A stretch of DNA of 64,000 bases from contig NZ_BCRM01000001.1 of NCBI RefSeq assembly GCF_001552595.1, forward strand, positions 310,001 through 374,000. Reading direction: 5' to 3'. Of the stretch, positions 24,717 through 33,009 are shown piece by piece (position 1 is the stretch's first letter; the number at the start of each line of letters is the position of its first letter). This DNA is from Rhodococcus erythropolis NBRC 15567 (GTDB lineage: Bacteria; Actinomycetota; Actinomycetes; Mycobacteriales; Mycobacteriaceae). Both the position numbers and the translations under genes were made by a program. The notes beneath the pieces are model-generated. The model worked only from the letters and a program-made list of their open reading frames with translations, had not been told where the DNA came from and searched no databases.

Positions 24717-25612
24717 GGGATCAGCAGTACCTTTCCTCGGGTTCCGCCCGCGGCCAGCAGAGCGTGGGCTTGGGGTGCTTCGTCGAACCGGAATGTTCGG
24801 GCGACAGGGACGGTGACCGAACCGGTCGATACCAGTTCGGCGAATGATTCGAGGCCCGAGCCGTCCTCGTCGACATAGCTTTTCGCCGGTGTGATTCCAC
24901 GTTGCGGTGCGGGTTGCTCGTTGTCGTCGATGGAGATGAAGGCGCCGTCGTCTCGCACACTGTCGACGGATTCGGCAATACCCGCCGTGTCGACGATGGC
25001 GTCGTACTCCTTCTGCGGCAGGTCGACGGGACTCGCTATGACCCGGCTGAGGCTGAGGGCCAAGAGTTCGTCAGTGTCGCTCTCGCGAGCGAGGGCTTCG
25101 ACGCGGTGTCCCCGCGAGATCAGCAGCGCCGACGCTATTCGGCCCACCGCGCCGGCAGCACCGGTCACCAACACCGTGGATTCTGGTGCAAGGTCGAGTT
25201 TCTCGAGGCATTGCACAGCGGTGAGCGCTGCGAGTGGGATCGCAGCAGCGTGCTCGAGGGTGACGTTCGACGGAGCGGGTGCGAACAAGGACTGGTCGGC
25301 GGTGACGCGTTCGGCATAGGTTCCGTAGCGGTGTGCCGGTTGCGCGATCATTCCGATGACGCGGTCTCCTGGCGTGAAGCGTGTTACCGCGGATCCGACT
25401 GCGATAACAGTTCCGGAGACGTCCCATCCCAATACGGCTGGGAAGTGCAACTCGATGGGCAAGAACCCCGAACGGGTCTTCAGATCGACAGGGTTGACGG
25501 CAGCGGCTGCAACGGAAACAGTGACGTCTCCGGGGCCGGATGTCGGCTCGTCAACCTCGGTGAGAGTGAGAACGCTTGGGTCGCCGGTGGCTTCGATTGC
25601 GATGGCTTTCAT
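24713..25612 (-). CDS. Zinc-free MDR (quinone-oxidoreductase-like)
   Basis: A 299-residue medium-chain reductase of the quinone oxidoreductase/enoyl reductase branch: AAAVNPVDLKTRSG, GWDVSGTV and the nucleotide loop VTGAAGAVGR are typical, and no zinc ligands are present. Such enzymes use NADPH to reduce double bonds of enones or quinones. AAAGGAATCGC precedes the ATG, which overlaps the stop of the upstream SDR (ATGA). Confidence 0.83.
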   Translation of the reverse strand: MKAIAIEATGDPSVLTLTEVDEPTSGPGDVTVSVAAAAVNPVDLKTRSGFLPIELHFPAVLGWDVSGTVIAVGSAVTRFTPGDRVIGMIAQPAHRYGTYAERVTADQSLFAPAPSNVTLEHAAAIPLAALTAVQCLEKLDLAPESTVLVTGAAGAVGRIASALLISRGHRVEALARESDTDELLALSLSRVIASPVDLPQKEYDAIVDTAGIAESVDSVRDDGAFISIDDNEQPAPQRGITPAKSYVDEDGSGLESFAELVSTGSVTVPVARTFRFDEAPQAHALLAAGGTRGKVLLIP

Positions 25613-26430
25613 GCGATTCCTTTCATGAGACCTTGCGTTGGAGAATGATCGACGGCGTAGCGGGCATTCGCTTCGGCTGCAGTCAGAACCAGTCCGCCGT
25701 CGACGGTAACGGTGGTCCCCGTGAGATAGCTCGAACCGGACCCGGCGAGGAACGCCGCGGCTGCTGCGACCTCGTGCACACCGGCCGGACGCCCCAACGG
25801 GATAGCGGGGCGATCGATGTCCGCATACGAGGATTCGTCATCGATGCCGTTCATCGCGGTGGCGGTTTCTCCCGGTGCGACGGAATTGACGCGCACTCCG
25901 TGGGGCGCGAATTCGAGGGCGAGGACACGACTCGACGCCGCCAATGCGGCCTTGCTGGCGCAGTAGATTGCACCGCCGGTGATGGGTACCGTGTCATGGA
26001 TCGATGTGATGTTGACGATCGATCCTGCGATACCTCGCGCGATCATCCGGCGCCCCACCGACGAGGCCAACGCAAGTGGGGTGATCGAATTGACGGCCAT
26101 GACCTCGCGCATTCGATCGATGGCGAGTGCATCTGCGGGTGATCGATCGTTGATTCCGGCATTGTTTACCAGGCAGTGGATCTCACCCAGTTCATCTGTG
26201 CATCTCAGAACGGCGTCGACTGTCGATTCGGCATTGCGCAGGTCCAGTTGCAGGGGAACGACGTCGATGCGGAACTGCGCATTTAGTTCGCTCACCAACC
26301 GTGCGATGCGATCGAGACCATTGCCGTATCCGAGGACGAGGTTGTGACCCTCTTTCGCAAGCGCGAGCGCGATTGCCCGGCCGATACCACTACTCGCTCC
26401 GGTTATCACTGTGTATTCGAGCTCACTCAA
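25609..26430 (-). CDS. Short-chain dehydrogenase/reductase of the cyclitol cluster
   Basis: A 273-residue classical SDR with the TGASSGIG coenzyme motif, NNAG, a Ser in NITSIHD and YCASK at the active site. The TTG start lies inside the end of the upstream MDR gene with an 8-base overlap. A ketoreductase or dehydrogenase acting on the ring carbonyl of valiolone-type intermediates would fit the cluster; the sequence alone does not fix it. Confidence 0.85.
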   Translation of the reverse strand: MSELEYTVITGASSGIGRAIALALAKEGHNLVLGYGNGLDRIARLVSELNAQFRIDVVPLQLDLRNAESTVDAVLRCTDELGEIHCLVNNAGINDRSPADALAIDRMREVMAVNSITPLALASSVGRRMIARGIAGSIVNITSIHDTVPITGGAIYCASKAALAASSRVLALEFAPHGVRVNSVAPGETATAMNGIDDESSYADIDRPAIPLGRPAGVHEVAAAAAFLAGSGSSYLTGTTVTVDGGLVLTAAEANARYAVDHSPTQGLMKGIA

Positions 26431-27427
26431 CAGAGATCACCACCTTCGGCCGTGTCCTGTGGCCTTCGAGACGATCGAATGCGGACTGTGCTTCGGTCAG
26501 AGGAACCACACTGTCGATCAATGCGGTCAATGCCGGGCGAATCAGCGGGAACAGTTCCGCGGCTCGGCGGTAGTGATCTACCCCGTGACGTACTCCGATG
26601 ATCGAAATGCCGGCCAGCGCAACCGCTCCGGGATCGATCGATTCCGTGTGCGCCGCGACGCCTACGAGGATGCACTTGCCTCCCGGACGGAGAACGCCTA
26701 CGGCGGTACCCAGCGCACCGGCGCCGCCAGACGCCTCCACGACCACGTCGTACTGCCCGGTCAGGTGTGTGGCATCGGTGAAACTGTGTGTGACGGTGCC
26801 GGAGTCGAGGTGTTCGATCGACCGGGGTTCGAGAACGTCGACGGTGATCGGGTATCGACTCAGCATGGCGATGGACAAGCTGCCGATCGTGCCCGCGCCG
26901 ACGACGAGAACCCGATCACCCGGCGACACCGAAGCAGCGTCGAGCGCCTCGAGCACCGTCACGAGCGGCTCGATGAGAACGTGCTCCGGTTCGACTGTGA
27001 CGCGACCGAGTGAAACGACCGTGCGCCGCGGCATGCGGAGGAATTCGGCTGCGGCACCAGGATGTTCGTATAGCCCGACCTCACGCAGATCGGAGCATTG
27101 GTTGCGTCGTCCGGCCCCGCAGGCCGAACACGCCTGGCAGAAAATCATCGTGCTCCCGGTGACTACGTCACCCGCCGACAGATCGTGAATATTCGGGCCG
27201 GTCTGCTCTACGGTGCCCACCCATTCGTGCCCGAAGTGATGCGGAAACGATGTAAGGCCATCAGTGAGGTATGACGACGTGCCGTGCAACAACTCCAGAT
27301 CCGTACCGCACAGACCGACATAGGCAACCTTGACGACGACATCGTCAGGCCCGCAGTTGGGACGGTCGATCGTCACGATCGACACGGAACGGGGAGCGTC
27401 GATCATCGCAGCTCTCATGGCTTTCAC
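26423..27427 (-). CDS. Zinc-dependent MDR alcohol/polyol dehydrogenase
   Basis: A 334-residue medium-chain dehydrogenase with both zinc sites: catalytic (GLCGTDLELL, GHEWVG) and structural (FCQACSACGAGRRNQC, four Cys). The nucleotide motif is VVGAGTIGS. The family includes sorbitol, threonine and inositol-type dehydrogenases, consistent with a polyhydroxylated ring substrate. The GTG start overlaps the stop of the MFS gene (GTGA); an ATG three codons later is possible. Confidence 0.85.
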   Translation of the reverse strand: MKAMRAAMIDAPRSVSIVTIDRPNCGPDDVVVKVAYVGLCGTDLELLHGTSSYLTDGLTSFPHHFGHEWVGTVEQTGPNIHDLSAGDVVTGSTMIFCQACSACGAGRRNQCSDLREVGLYEHPGAAAEFLRMPRRTVVSLGRVTVEPEHVLIEPLVTVLEALDAASVSPGDRVLVVGAGTIGSLSIAMLSRYPITVDVLEPRSIEHLDSGTVTHSFTDATHLTGQYDVVVEASGGAGALGTAVGVLRPGGKCILVGVAAHTESIDPGAVALAGISIIGVRHGVDHYRRAAELFPLIRPALTALIDSVVPLTEAQSAFDRLEGHRTRPKVVISVE

Positions 27428-28626
27428 GTCACGCTCCGAGCAGTGCGCCGACTGACGAACAGCAGCAGTACTGCGCCCGCCGCGAGGACTGCCCCGATAG
27501 CAGGCAGGACTGCAACGCTGTTGCCGCCGGACAGAGCGATCGAGCCGATCCACGCGCCGGCAGCATTCGCAAGTTGGAATCCTGCAATGTTGACCGTGGC
27601 AGCAAGGTGCGGGGCTTCGCTTGCAGCACCGATGAGTTTCGAGGCGAGCGGCGGAATAATGGAAAAACCGGTAGCACCGAGTACGAACATCCAGGCGAAG
27701 GCAAACCAAGACGTTCCGCCGAAGACGAAGAGAGCGAGAAGTGCCAACGCGAGCGCGGTCAACGCGATGTACAGCGTTTTGTCCAGGTCCTTGTCTGCGT
27801 AGTAACCACCGAGTTGATTGCCGACAACAGACCCGACGCCGAATACGAACAACACCACCGTCACCGTCGACACCGAGATGCCGGCATGCTCGGTGAGATA
27901 CGGCGAGATGTAGGTGAACACCACGAAAAGCGCTGCCTGACTGAGAGCGGTCAGCCCGATCGCCCACAGAACTGGGCCCCGGGTGAACACCCGTAGCTCT
28001 GAGCTGACGTTGCCGGTCTGGTGCGAGGGAGCGGCGTTGCGCGTCGAGGCGATCAGCGCAGCGGTGACCAGCAGTTGGAAAACGGCGATGATCGCAAAAG
28101 ACCAGCGCCAACCCAGTTGTGTACCGATGAGAGTTCCCAAGGGGACGCCGAGGACCGTCGCCAGGTTCAGTCCGAGGGTGACGCGGGCGATCACACGCCC
28201 TTGGAATTCAGGCGCCACCAACGACGTCGCCAGCACCAGGCACAGAGCGAAGAACGTCGCGTGTGGCAGAGCAGTGATGATCCGAAATATCACCATGGTT
28301 GCGAAGTTCGGTGCCAGCGCAGTTCCGATGTTGCCGATGACGAAGAGAGCCATCAGAGCCGCGATGAGAGGTGTCCGCGGCACCCTGGTGGTAGCGATCG
28401 TCAGTAGAGGGCCACCGATGACCACTGTGACGGCATAGATGGTGACGAGCAGTCCGGCTGTGGAGGTGCTGACCCCGAGGTCGGTGGAGATGTCCGGAAG
28501 TACGCCGGCCACAAGGTATTCGACAGTGCCGACGCCGAACACTGCCAGGAGCATCCAGATTATTGCGGCATTCGCGTTGGTAGAGCGAGCCGTTGTCGTC
28601 AATTCGTGCGGAGTTTCGACCACCAT
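27424..28626 (-). CDS. MFS transporter (DHA1-type), probable exporter
   Basis: A 400-residue, 12-helix major facilitator of the DHA1 drug:H+ antiporter type. The first helix reads WMLLAVFGVGTVEYLVAGVL, and the motif-C-like region is ATVLGVPLG. DHA1 members export sugars, amino acids and antibiotics. In a biosynthetic operon it most simply exports the finished product or protects the producer. It starts 3 bases after the KASIII-like gene stop. Confidence 0.86.
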   Translation of the reverse strand: MVVETPHELTTTARSTNANAAIIWMLLAVFGVGTVEYLVAGVLPDISTDLGVSTSTAGLLVTIYAVTVVIGGPLLTIATTRVPRTPLIAALMALFVIGNIGTALAPNFATMVIFRIITALPHATFFALCLVLATSLVAPEFQGRVIARVTLGLNLATVLGVPLGTLIGTQLGWRWSFAIIAVFQLLVTAALIASTRNAAPSHQTGNVSSELRVFTRGPVLWAIGLTALSQAALFVVFTYISPYLTEHAGISVSTVTVVLFVFGVGSVVGNQLGGYYADKDLDKTLYIALTALALALLALFVFGGTSWFAFAWMFVLGATGFSIIPPLASKLIGAASEAPHLAATVNIAGFQLANAAGAWIGSIALSGGNSVAVLPAIGAVLAAGAVLLLFVSRRTARSVT

Positions 28627-28629
28627 GGC

Positions 28630-29658
28630 CTATCCCTTCTCGTATCCGGTGTATTCGACGACTGCGCATCCCCATGTGAACCCGACGCCGATGCCGGTGA
28701 GCATGATCCGGTCTCCAGGGTGCAGGGCCATGCTGCGGCGGAGCAGGTCGAGGCCCAGTAGTGGGTCGGCAGCACCGGTGTGGCCGATGGTTCTGCCGAG
28801 TTCGACCAAGGTCTGCTCGGCGCGGATCTTCAGCGGCTCGAAACATTGTTTGCGGAGTAGGACGTTGCCGAAATTCGGTACGATCCAGGTGGCGATGTCA
28901 CCGTGATGAGTGGCGGCATCACCCAAAGCTGTTTCAGCGCATCGAGACAGAGCGGCCGCGTTGCGTGACCAGAACTCGTCGATGGAGTGAGTCTCGGTGA
29001 AGCCCCCCACCCGTGCTCGGAGATCGATCGGGTCGGCGGTGCCGTAGACAGGCATGCTTGTGCGCTCGTGCCCGCGGTGCATCTGCTCGAGGTGTGCATC
29101 AGTGACTACGGAAGTCGAAAGAATACGAAAGGGACCCGGATCCGGGCCGATGACAGCAGCGGCCGCGCCGTCTCCGTAGGCGAGACCGCTGTCGGAATTC
29201 CACCGGTCGAACAGGGGGAGACGCCAAGCGTCGGATGCAGTTACCAGGCCTTTGCCGTGTCCGTCGAACCAGCGGCCGATCAGTTCGATTCCGACGATTG
29301 CTCCGGCGCAGGCTGTTCGGATCTCGATCGGCAGGCAGTCGTCGATGCCAAGTTCGTTCTGAATGTAGGCGCCGCAGTTCCACGCCTCCAGGCCGTTGTG
29401 CAGAACCACTGCATGCACGAGTAGGTCGATTTCGTTGCTGCTGATTCCGCTGTCGGCCAATGCAGCTCTGCCTGCGAAAACTGCCATCTCCGGCGCGGAT
29501 TCGCCGATATCAGGGTCCGACACTGCAACCGAAGTCTGTCCGGTCTTCTGCTGTTCGACGGGATCGAACCGTCCTTCGGTCACCATGTCGGAGGCTTGTT
29601 CCCGCCTGTCCGGTAGGTATGAGCCGAAGCCTTCGATGTAGAGGCCGCCCCACCTCAT
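28630..29658 (-). CDS. KASIII-like acyltransferase
   Basis: A 342-residue thiolase-fold protein. The acyl-accepting Cys is C117 in RTACAGA. The two other FabH catalytic positions are altered: the HQAN-type motif reads PNFGN near residue 261, and the GNTSAA-type motif reads GHTGAAD at 292-298. The GHxGAxD form occurs in KASIII homologues that transfer acyl groups to O- or N-nucleophiles (CerJ/ChlB3/DpsC-like group) instead of making C-C bonds. An ester-forming role on a cyclitol is inferred. It overlaps the cyclase gene by 4 bases (ATGA). No acyl carrier protein gene is nearby. Confidence 0.82.
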   Translation of the reverse strand: MRWGGLYIEGFGSYLPDRREQASDMVTEGRFDPVEQQKTGQTSVAVSDPDIGESAPEMAVFAGRAALADSGISSNEIDLLVHAVVLHNGLEAWNCGAYIQNELGIDDCLPIEIRTACAGAIVGIELIGRWFDGHGKGLVTASDAWRLPLFDRWNSDSGLAYGDGAAAAVIGPDPGPFRILSTSVVTDAHLEQMHRGHERTSMPVYGTADPIDLRARVGGFTETHSIDEFWSRNAAALSRCAETALGDAATHHGDIATWIVPNFGNVLLRKQCFEPLKIRAEQTLVELGRTIGHTGAADPLLGLDLLRRSMALHPGDRIMLTGIGVGFTWGCAVVEYTGYEKG

Positions 29659-30890
29659 GACGCGACCTTCGTCACCGACGTCTCACGGACGCGTAGCTCG
29701 TCGCTCTTCCTGTTCAAAAGGGCGGAGGCAGAGTTGATTCCGTCGACCGTGACATCATTGACGAAGTGGTGTCCACCGATCCCGACCGGCAAAGGCAGCC
29801 GTTGCCGCCCGTCCCGATGACGCACTGTGTCGGCCAATGCGGCGCCGAGGACGCCCGGTGTGGACAAGACGTCGTTCCAGGTGGGAAGGCCGAGGCGCCT
29901 CATTACAGTCAGGACGCGATCAAGTTCAGCTTCACTGATACTTCCCCGCAAATAACCCAGTGCAGACGTCAATGCCATGTCGACAGCTACGGCTTCACCG
30001 TGCAGAAGTTCCGGTAGTGCTTCCATCTCGAGCGTGGGCGAGAATGTGTGGCCGTAGTCGACGCAGCGTTCGAGGCAGGATTCCCACAGATTGGGCTGCA
30101 GTTCCTCGAGCATCAGGTGGATCGACTCGGCGATGACTTGTGTTGCTGCTGTGTCGAGTTCGTCGGAAGAGCCCTGAAACCTGTCATCGATCAATCGTTC
30201 CCCGAAGATTTCCAGCAGTTCGAAGAGGTCGAGGGATTTGATCAAGGCCATCTTGAGTATCTCGGCAAGGCCGTTGGACAAGTGTCGGTTGTCGAGGGTA
30301 CGCAGGAATGCTCGGTCGACAAAAGTTGCCAGGGCCGGTGCATACGTCCCCAGTCGATTCTTGCCCATGCCGTAGTTGACTCCGGTCTTGACGCCGACCC
30401 CGGCGTCGACGAGGCCGATCAGTGTGGTGGGGACCCGGATGTACGGCGTTCCGCGGCGGTAGACGCTCGCGGCGAAACCAACAATGTCGAGTAGAACACC
30501 CCCGCCGATCGCGATTACCGGCTCCCTGCGTCGGTCGATGCCGAATCCGTTCATCGCGTCGACCACCCGCACCGCAGAACCCCACTCTTTGACCGTCTCG
30601 TCGGCTCGCATCGGTACGAAGGATGCTCGTATTCCGTGGTGTTCGAAGTAGCCTCGAATTCTATCCCCGTGAATTCGGTCGACGTTCGCGTCGATGATGA
30701 TCAAGCGTCGGTCTCCGCGGTGTAGCGACGCTGCGCTGCACCCGTCGAGTAGTCGAGTGCTGTCCTTGGCGAACAGATTTCGTGCGGCAATCACGTGATA
30801 CTCGACCTGTTTGACCGCTTCGACCTTCCATGTCGAATCGGTGGCCGCGCTGTGGCTGAGACCCAGTTTGAATGAAGCGGCACTACGCAT
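29655..30890 (-). CDS. Sugar-phosphate cyclase, 2-epi-5-epi-valiolone synthase-like
   Basis: A 411-residue member of the dehydroquinate-synthase fold superfamily. GGGVLLD (129-135) binds NAD; metal ligands are expected at E210 (GLAEILK), H281 (YGHTFSP) and H297 (LHGEAV). The stretch YRRGTPYIRVPTTLIGL, VDAGVGVKTGVN and KNRLGTY matches 2-epi-5-epi-valiolone synthases such as AcbC and ValA more closely than AroB, as does the longer N-terminal part. Such enzymes cyclise sedoheptulose 7-phosphate to a C7 cyclitol. AGGGGG precedes the ATG. As first gene of the operon and with no shikimate genes nearby, it most likely commits carbon to a secondary metabolite. Confidence 0.82.
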   Translation of the reverse strand: MRSAASFKLGLSHSAATDSTWKVEAVKQVEYHVIAARNLFAKDSTRLLDGCSAASLHRGDRRLIIIDANVDRIHGDRIRGYFEHHGIRASFVPMRADETVKEWGSAVRVVDAMNGFGIDRRREPVIAIGGGVLLDIVGFAASVYRRGTPYIRVPTTLIGLVDAGVGVKTGVNYGMGKNRLGTYAPALATFVDRAFLRTLDNRHLSNGLAEILKMALIKSLDLFELLEIFGERLIDDRFQGSSDELDTAATQVIAESIHLMLEELQPNLWESCLERCVDYGHTFSPTLEMEALPELLHGEAVAVDMALTSALGYLRGSISEAELDRVLTVMRRLGLPTWNDVLSTPGVLGAALADTVRHRDGRQRLPLPVGIGGHHFVNDVTVDGINSASALLNRKSDELRVRETSVTKVAS

Positions 30891-31000
30891 GTCGATCCCC
30901 CTAGACGGTGTGAAAGAGCGTTCGCGAGCTGTGTCAGCAGTACGGCGGGACTTCAGTGAACGAAATGAACTTTCGAGGAGAACAGTAGGACATTCGCATA

Positions 31001-31029
31001 GTGATCGCTACAAGAGTAGAATAGATCAC
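31001..31029. promoter_or_regulatory. Inverted repeat in the cyclitol operon/tetR divergent region
   Basis: GTGATC and GATCAC are separated by 17 bases, midway between the divergent cyclase operon and TetR-type gene. The position suits an operator for the adjacent regulator, but a 6-bp arm with this spacing can occur by chance. Confidence 0.35.
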
Positions 31030-31066
31030 ATTTGGATCGGTAGATGCTGCGGAATTGGGAGGTTGC

Positions 31067-31681
31067 ATGGCCGGGGTGCCGGGACAAGGGCGGAAGTTCG
31101 ACGTAGACGCGGCCTTGGACAAAGCGATGTATGCCTTCTGGGAGCACGGCTACGAGGGGACATCCGTTGCCATGTTGACTGCTGCGATGCAGATAAATCC
31201 ACCGAGTCTCTACAGTGCTTTCGGCGGCAAGGAAGGAGTGTTCTTTGCCGCCGTCGATCACTACAACGCGACTCGCGGCGACTTCATGGACCGGGCGTTC
31301 GCCGAAGAGCGCGAGGCATCCGAATTGATTCGCCGCCTCTTGAACGACGCGGCGTCCCATTACACCGACGAGTCTTGTCCGGGTGGTTGTCTGATCATCA
31401 GCGCGGCGGTCAGCGTAACCGACGCCAACAGTCACATAGCAAACCGATTGCGCGACATGCGAAATGCCAACGTGGTGTTGCTGTCGCAGAGGATCGCAGC
31501 CGATATCGCCAACGGACTCATGCCCGCTGACTCCGATCCCGAGGACCTTGCCGAGTTCATCGGTGTAGTCATCCAAGGCATGTCTCAGCGCGCCCGAGAC
31601 GGTGCAACACAGAGGCAATTGGAACTCGTAGCGAACAGGTCTTTCGACTCGCTGAACTTCTCGAAAGACCTCATCGGCTGA
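31067..31681 (+). CDS. TetR/AcrR regulator divergent from the cyclitol operon
   Basis: A 204-residue TetR-family protein: AMYAFWEHGYEGTSVAMLTAAMQI then PPSLYSAFGGKEGVFFAAV is the DNA-binding helix-turn-helix, and the CPGGCLI motif in the ligand domain is characteristic of a subgroup that includes regulators of reductive enzymes. The ATG was chosen because GGGAGG precedes it; a TTG four codons earlier is less likely. Its divergent placement makes it the obvious candidate to control the 12-gene operon. Confidence 0.86.
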   Translation: MAGVPGQGRKFDVDAALDKAMYAFWEHGYEGTSVAMLTAAMQINPPSLYSAFGGKEGVFFAAVDHYNATRGDFMDRAFAEEREASELIRRLLNDAASHYTDESCPGGCLIISAAVSVTDANSHIANRLRDMRNANVVLLSQRIAADIANGLMPADSDPEDLAEFIGVVIQGMSQRARDGATQRQLELVANRSFDSLNFSKDLIG

Positions 31682-31774
31682 ACAGATTTCAGTTGACGGT
31701 CGGGGGTCGAGCTGGATTGGGCGATGGAGAGCATCGAGGTCGGTCCTAGTGACCTTCTATCCCAATGTAATTCG

Positions 31775-32218
31775 TCACTGACCGTGATGGCTGTCGGTTC
31801 GTTGAAGGAAGGGGCGAGGCCAGGCTCCGAGTGCGAGCACGGCGAGGATCGTCTGGGCCAGTCCGGTGGTGAAGAAGATGCCTTGCAGCGGCGACCAGGC
31901 GAGAACGATGGCGATCTCGACGAAGATCCAGATAATCATGGTCAGCCCGGCGGCGGCGTGCAGGCCCCATGCCAGACGGAACCTGTTGTGCTGAGCGAAG
32001 AGCGCGGCGGCTTGGATGCCTCCGACGACAACGCCGAGGAGGATTCCGGGCCAGAAATATGAAGGGAAGACGGTTCCCTCGATCCACTCAGGAGGCAGGC
32101 CCATCCCGCCGCCGATCGTCAGGCCCGCCATTCCCACGAGCGCAGAGAGCAGGTTGAGCCACGCGATGGCGGACAGACCGATCCGGAGACCCCGTGGAGG
32201 GAGCGATGTGGACGTCAT
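31775..32218 (-). CDS. Small four-helix membrane protein
   Basis: A 147-residue protein with four hydrophobic segments (near LSAIAWLNLLSALVGMAGL, FWPGILLGVVVGGIQAAAL, GLTMIIWIFVEIAIVLAW and GLAQTILAVLALGAW). It has no recognised motif beyond a general resemblance to small membrane proteins often next to regulators. An upstream TTG in frame would add three residues. It lies downstream of the FadR-type gene on the same strand, 21 bases away, and may be co-transcribed. Confidence 0.65.
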   Translation of the reverse strand: MTSTSLPPRGLRIGLSAIAWLNLLSALVGMAGLTIGGGMGLPPEWIEGTVFPSYFWPGILLGVVVGGIQAAALFAQHNRFRLAWGLHAAAGLTMIIWIFVEIAIVLAWSPLQGIFFTTGLAQTILAVLALGAWPRPFLQRTDSHHGQ

Positions 32219-32239
32219 GCCTGACAACGATAGAGAGGG

Positions 32240-32908
32240 TCAGTCGAGCCCGTCCATGTTCCTGCGCGTTGCCGCGCTGGCAGCGTCGGCATCACCCGCG
32301 ACGATTGCTTCCACCAGATCTCGGTGGGCAGCGGCTTCGTCGTCGATGGATTGGGGGTTTCGTGCCGTGACGTCGGTGATAACGTCCAGGGCCGAGTTGC
32401 GGAGCGTTTCGATGAATGAATCGAACACCATCGACAACACGCTGTTGTGCGCAGCATTCACCACGGCGCGATGTAGTTCCATGTCAGCGTCGACAAATTC
32501 TGTTGGTGTCGAAGCATTTTCACGGGCTTCGAGTGCTGCCCGTAACAGGTCGACGTCGGCAGAGGTCCGACGCATGGCAGCCAGGCGGCCCGCTTCCACT
32601 TCCAGAAGTCGGCGTACTTCGTAGACTTCGCGGCGGTCCGAGCGTTTGAGTTCTCGCTCGAGTTCTGTGACCGGAGTCGAGGACATGACGTAGGTGCCGG
32701 ATCCTTGATGAGAGTAGAGCTGTCCCGACGCGATCAGTGCACGCACGGCTTCCCTGCCGGTCGAACGCCCGACTCCGAGAAGCGTGCTCAGATCCTGCTC
32801 GTTCGGGATTTTCGTCCCGACCGGCCATTCGCCGTCGCCGATGAGGCGCGCAAGTTCGTCTGCGGCTTTCTGTACCAGTGACTGCTGCTTGACCTGGCGC
32901 ACTGCCAT
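32240..32908 (-). CDS. GntR family regulator, FadR subfamily
   Basis: A 222-residue regulator. The winged helix includes WPVGTKIPNEQDLSTLLGVGRSTGREAVRALIASG, and the C-terminal all-helical FCD domain shows the metal-binding pattern (Asp in VDADMELHRAVV, His in DDEAAAHRDLV). FCD-type regulators sense carboxylic acids. AGGAG precedes the ATG. The MFS pump gene lies upstream on the same strand, separated by about 100 bases that contain a hairpin. Confidence 0.87.
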   Translation of the reverse strand: MAVRQVKQQSLVQKAADELARLIGDGEWPVGTKIPNEQDLSTLLGVGRSTGREAVRALIASGQLYSHQGSGTYVMSSTPVTELERELKRSDRREVYEVRRLLEVEAGRLAAMRRTSADVDLLRAALEARENASTPTEFVDADMELHRAVVNAAHNSVLSMVFDSFIETLRNSALDVITDVTARNPQSIDDEAAAHRDLVEAIVAGDADAASAATRRNMDGLD

Positions 32909-32925
32909 GTGTCTGCTCCTGACTG

Positions 32926-32959
32926 ACTCGGTGAACCGCCGTGGAGCGGCCCACCGAGT
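32926..32959 (-). terminator. Hairpin between MFS pump and FadR-type gene
   Basis: ACTCGGTG pairs with CACCGAGT (8 bp), and an inner CCGC/GCGG pair extends the stem. It can end the MFS transcript; alternatively the arms may be an operator for the adjacent regulator. Confidence 0.5.
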
Positions 32960-33009
32960 GACACTTCATGTCCTCCGATGAATCTTCAGACTACGGGGCT
33001 GTCTTCGGG

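Noticed and set aside
28630-29658. Assignment as FabH of fatty acid synthesis
   Set aside because: The FabH catalytic His and Asn positions are both changed, and the gene lies in a secondary-metabolite operon.
29655-30890. Assignment of the cyclase as 3-dehydroquinate synthase (AroB)
   Set aside because: Length, the KTGVN/KNRLGTY region and the absence of shikimate genes favour a valiolone-synthase-like enzyme; a phylogeny would settle it.
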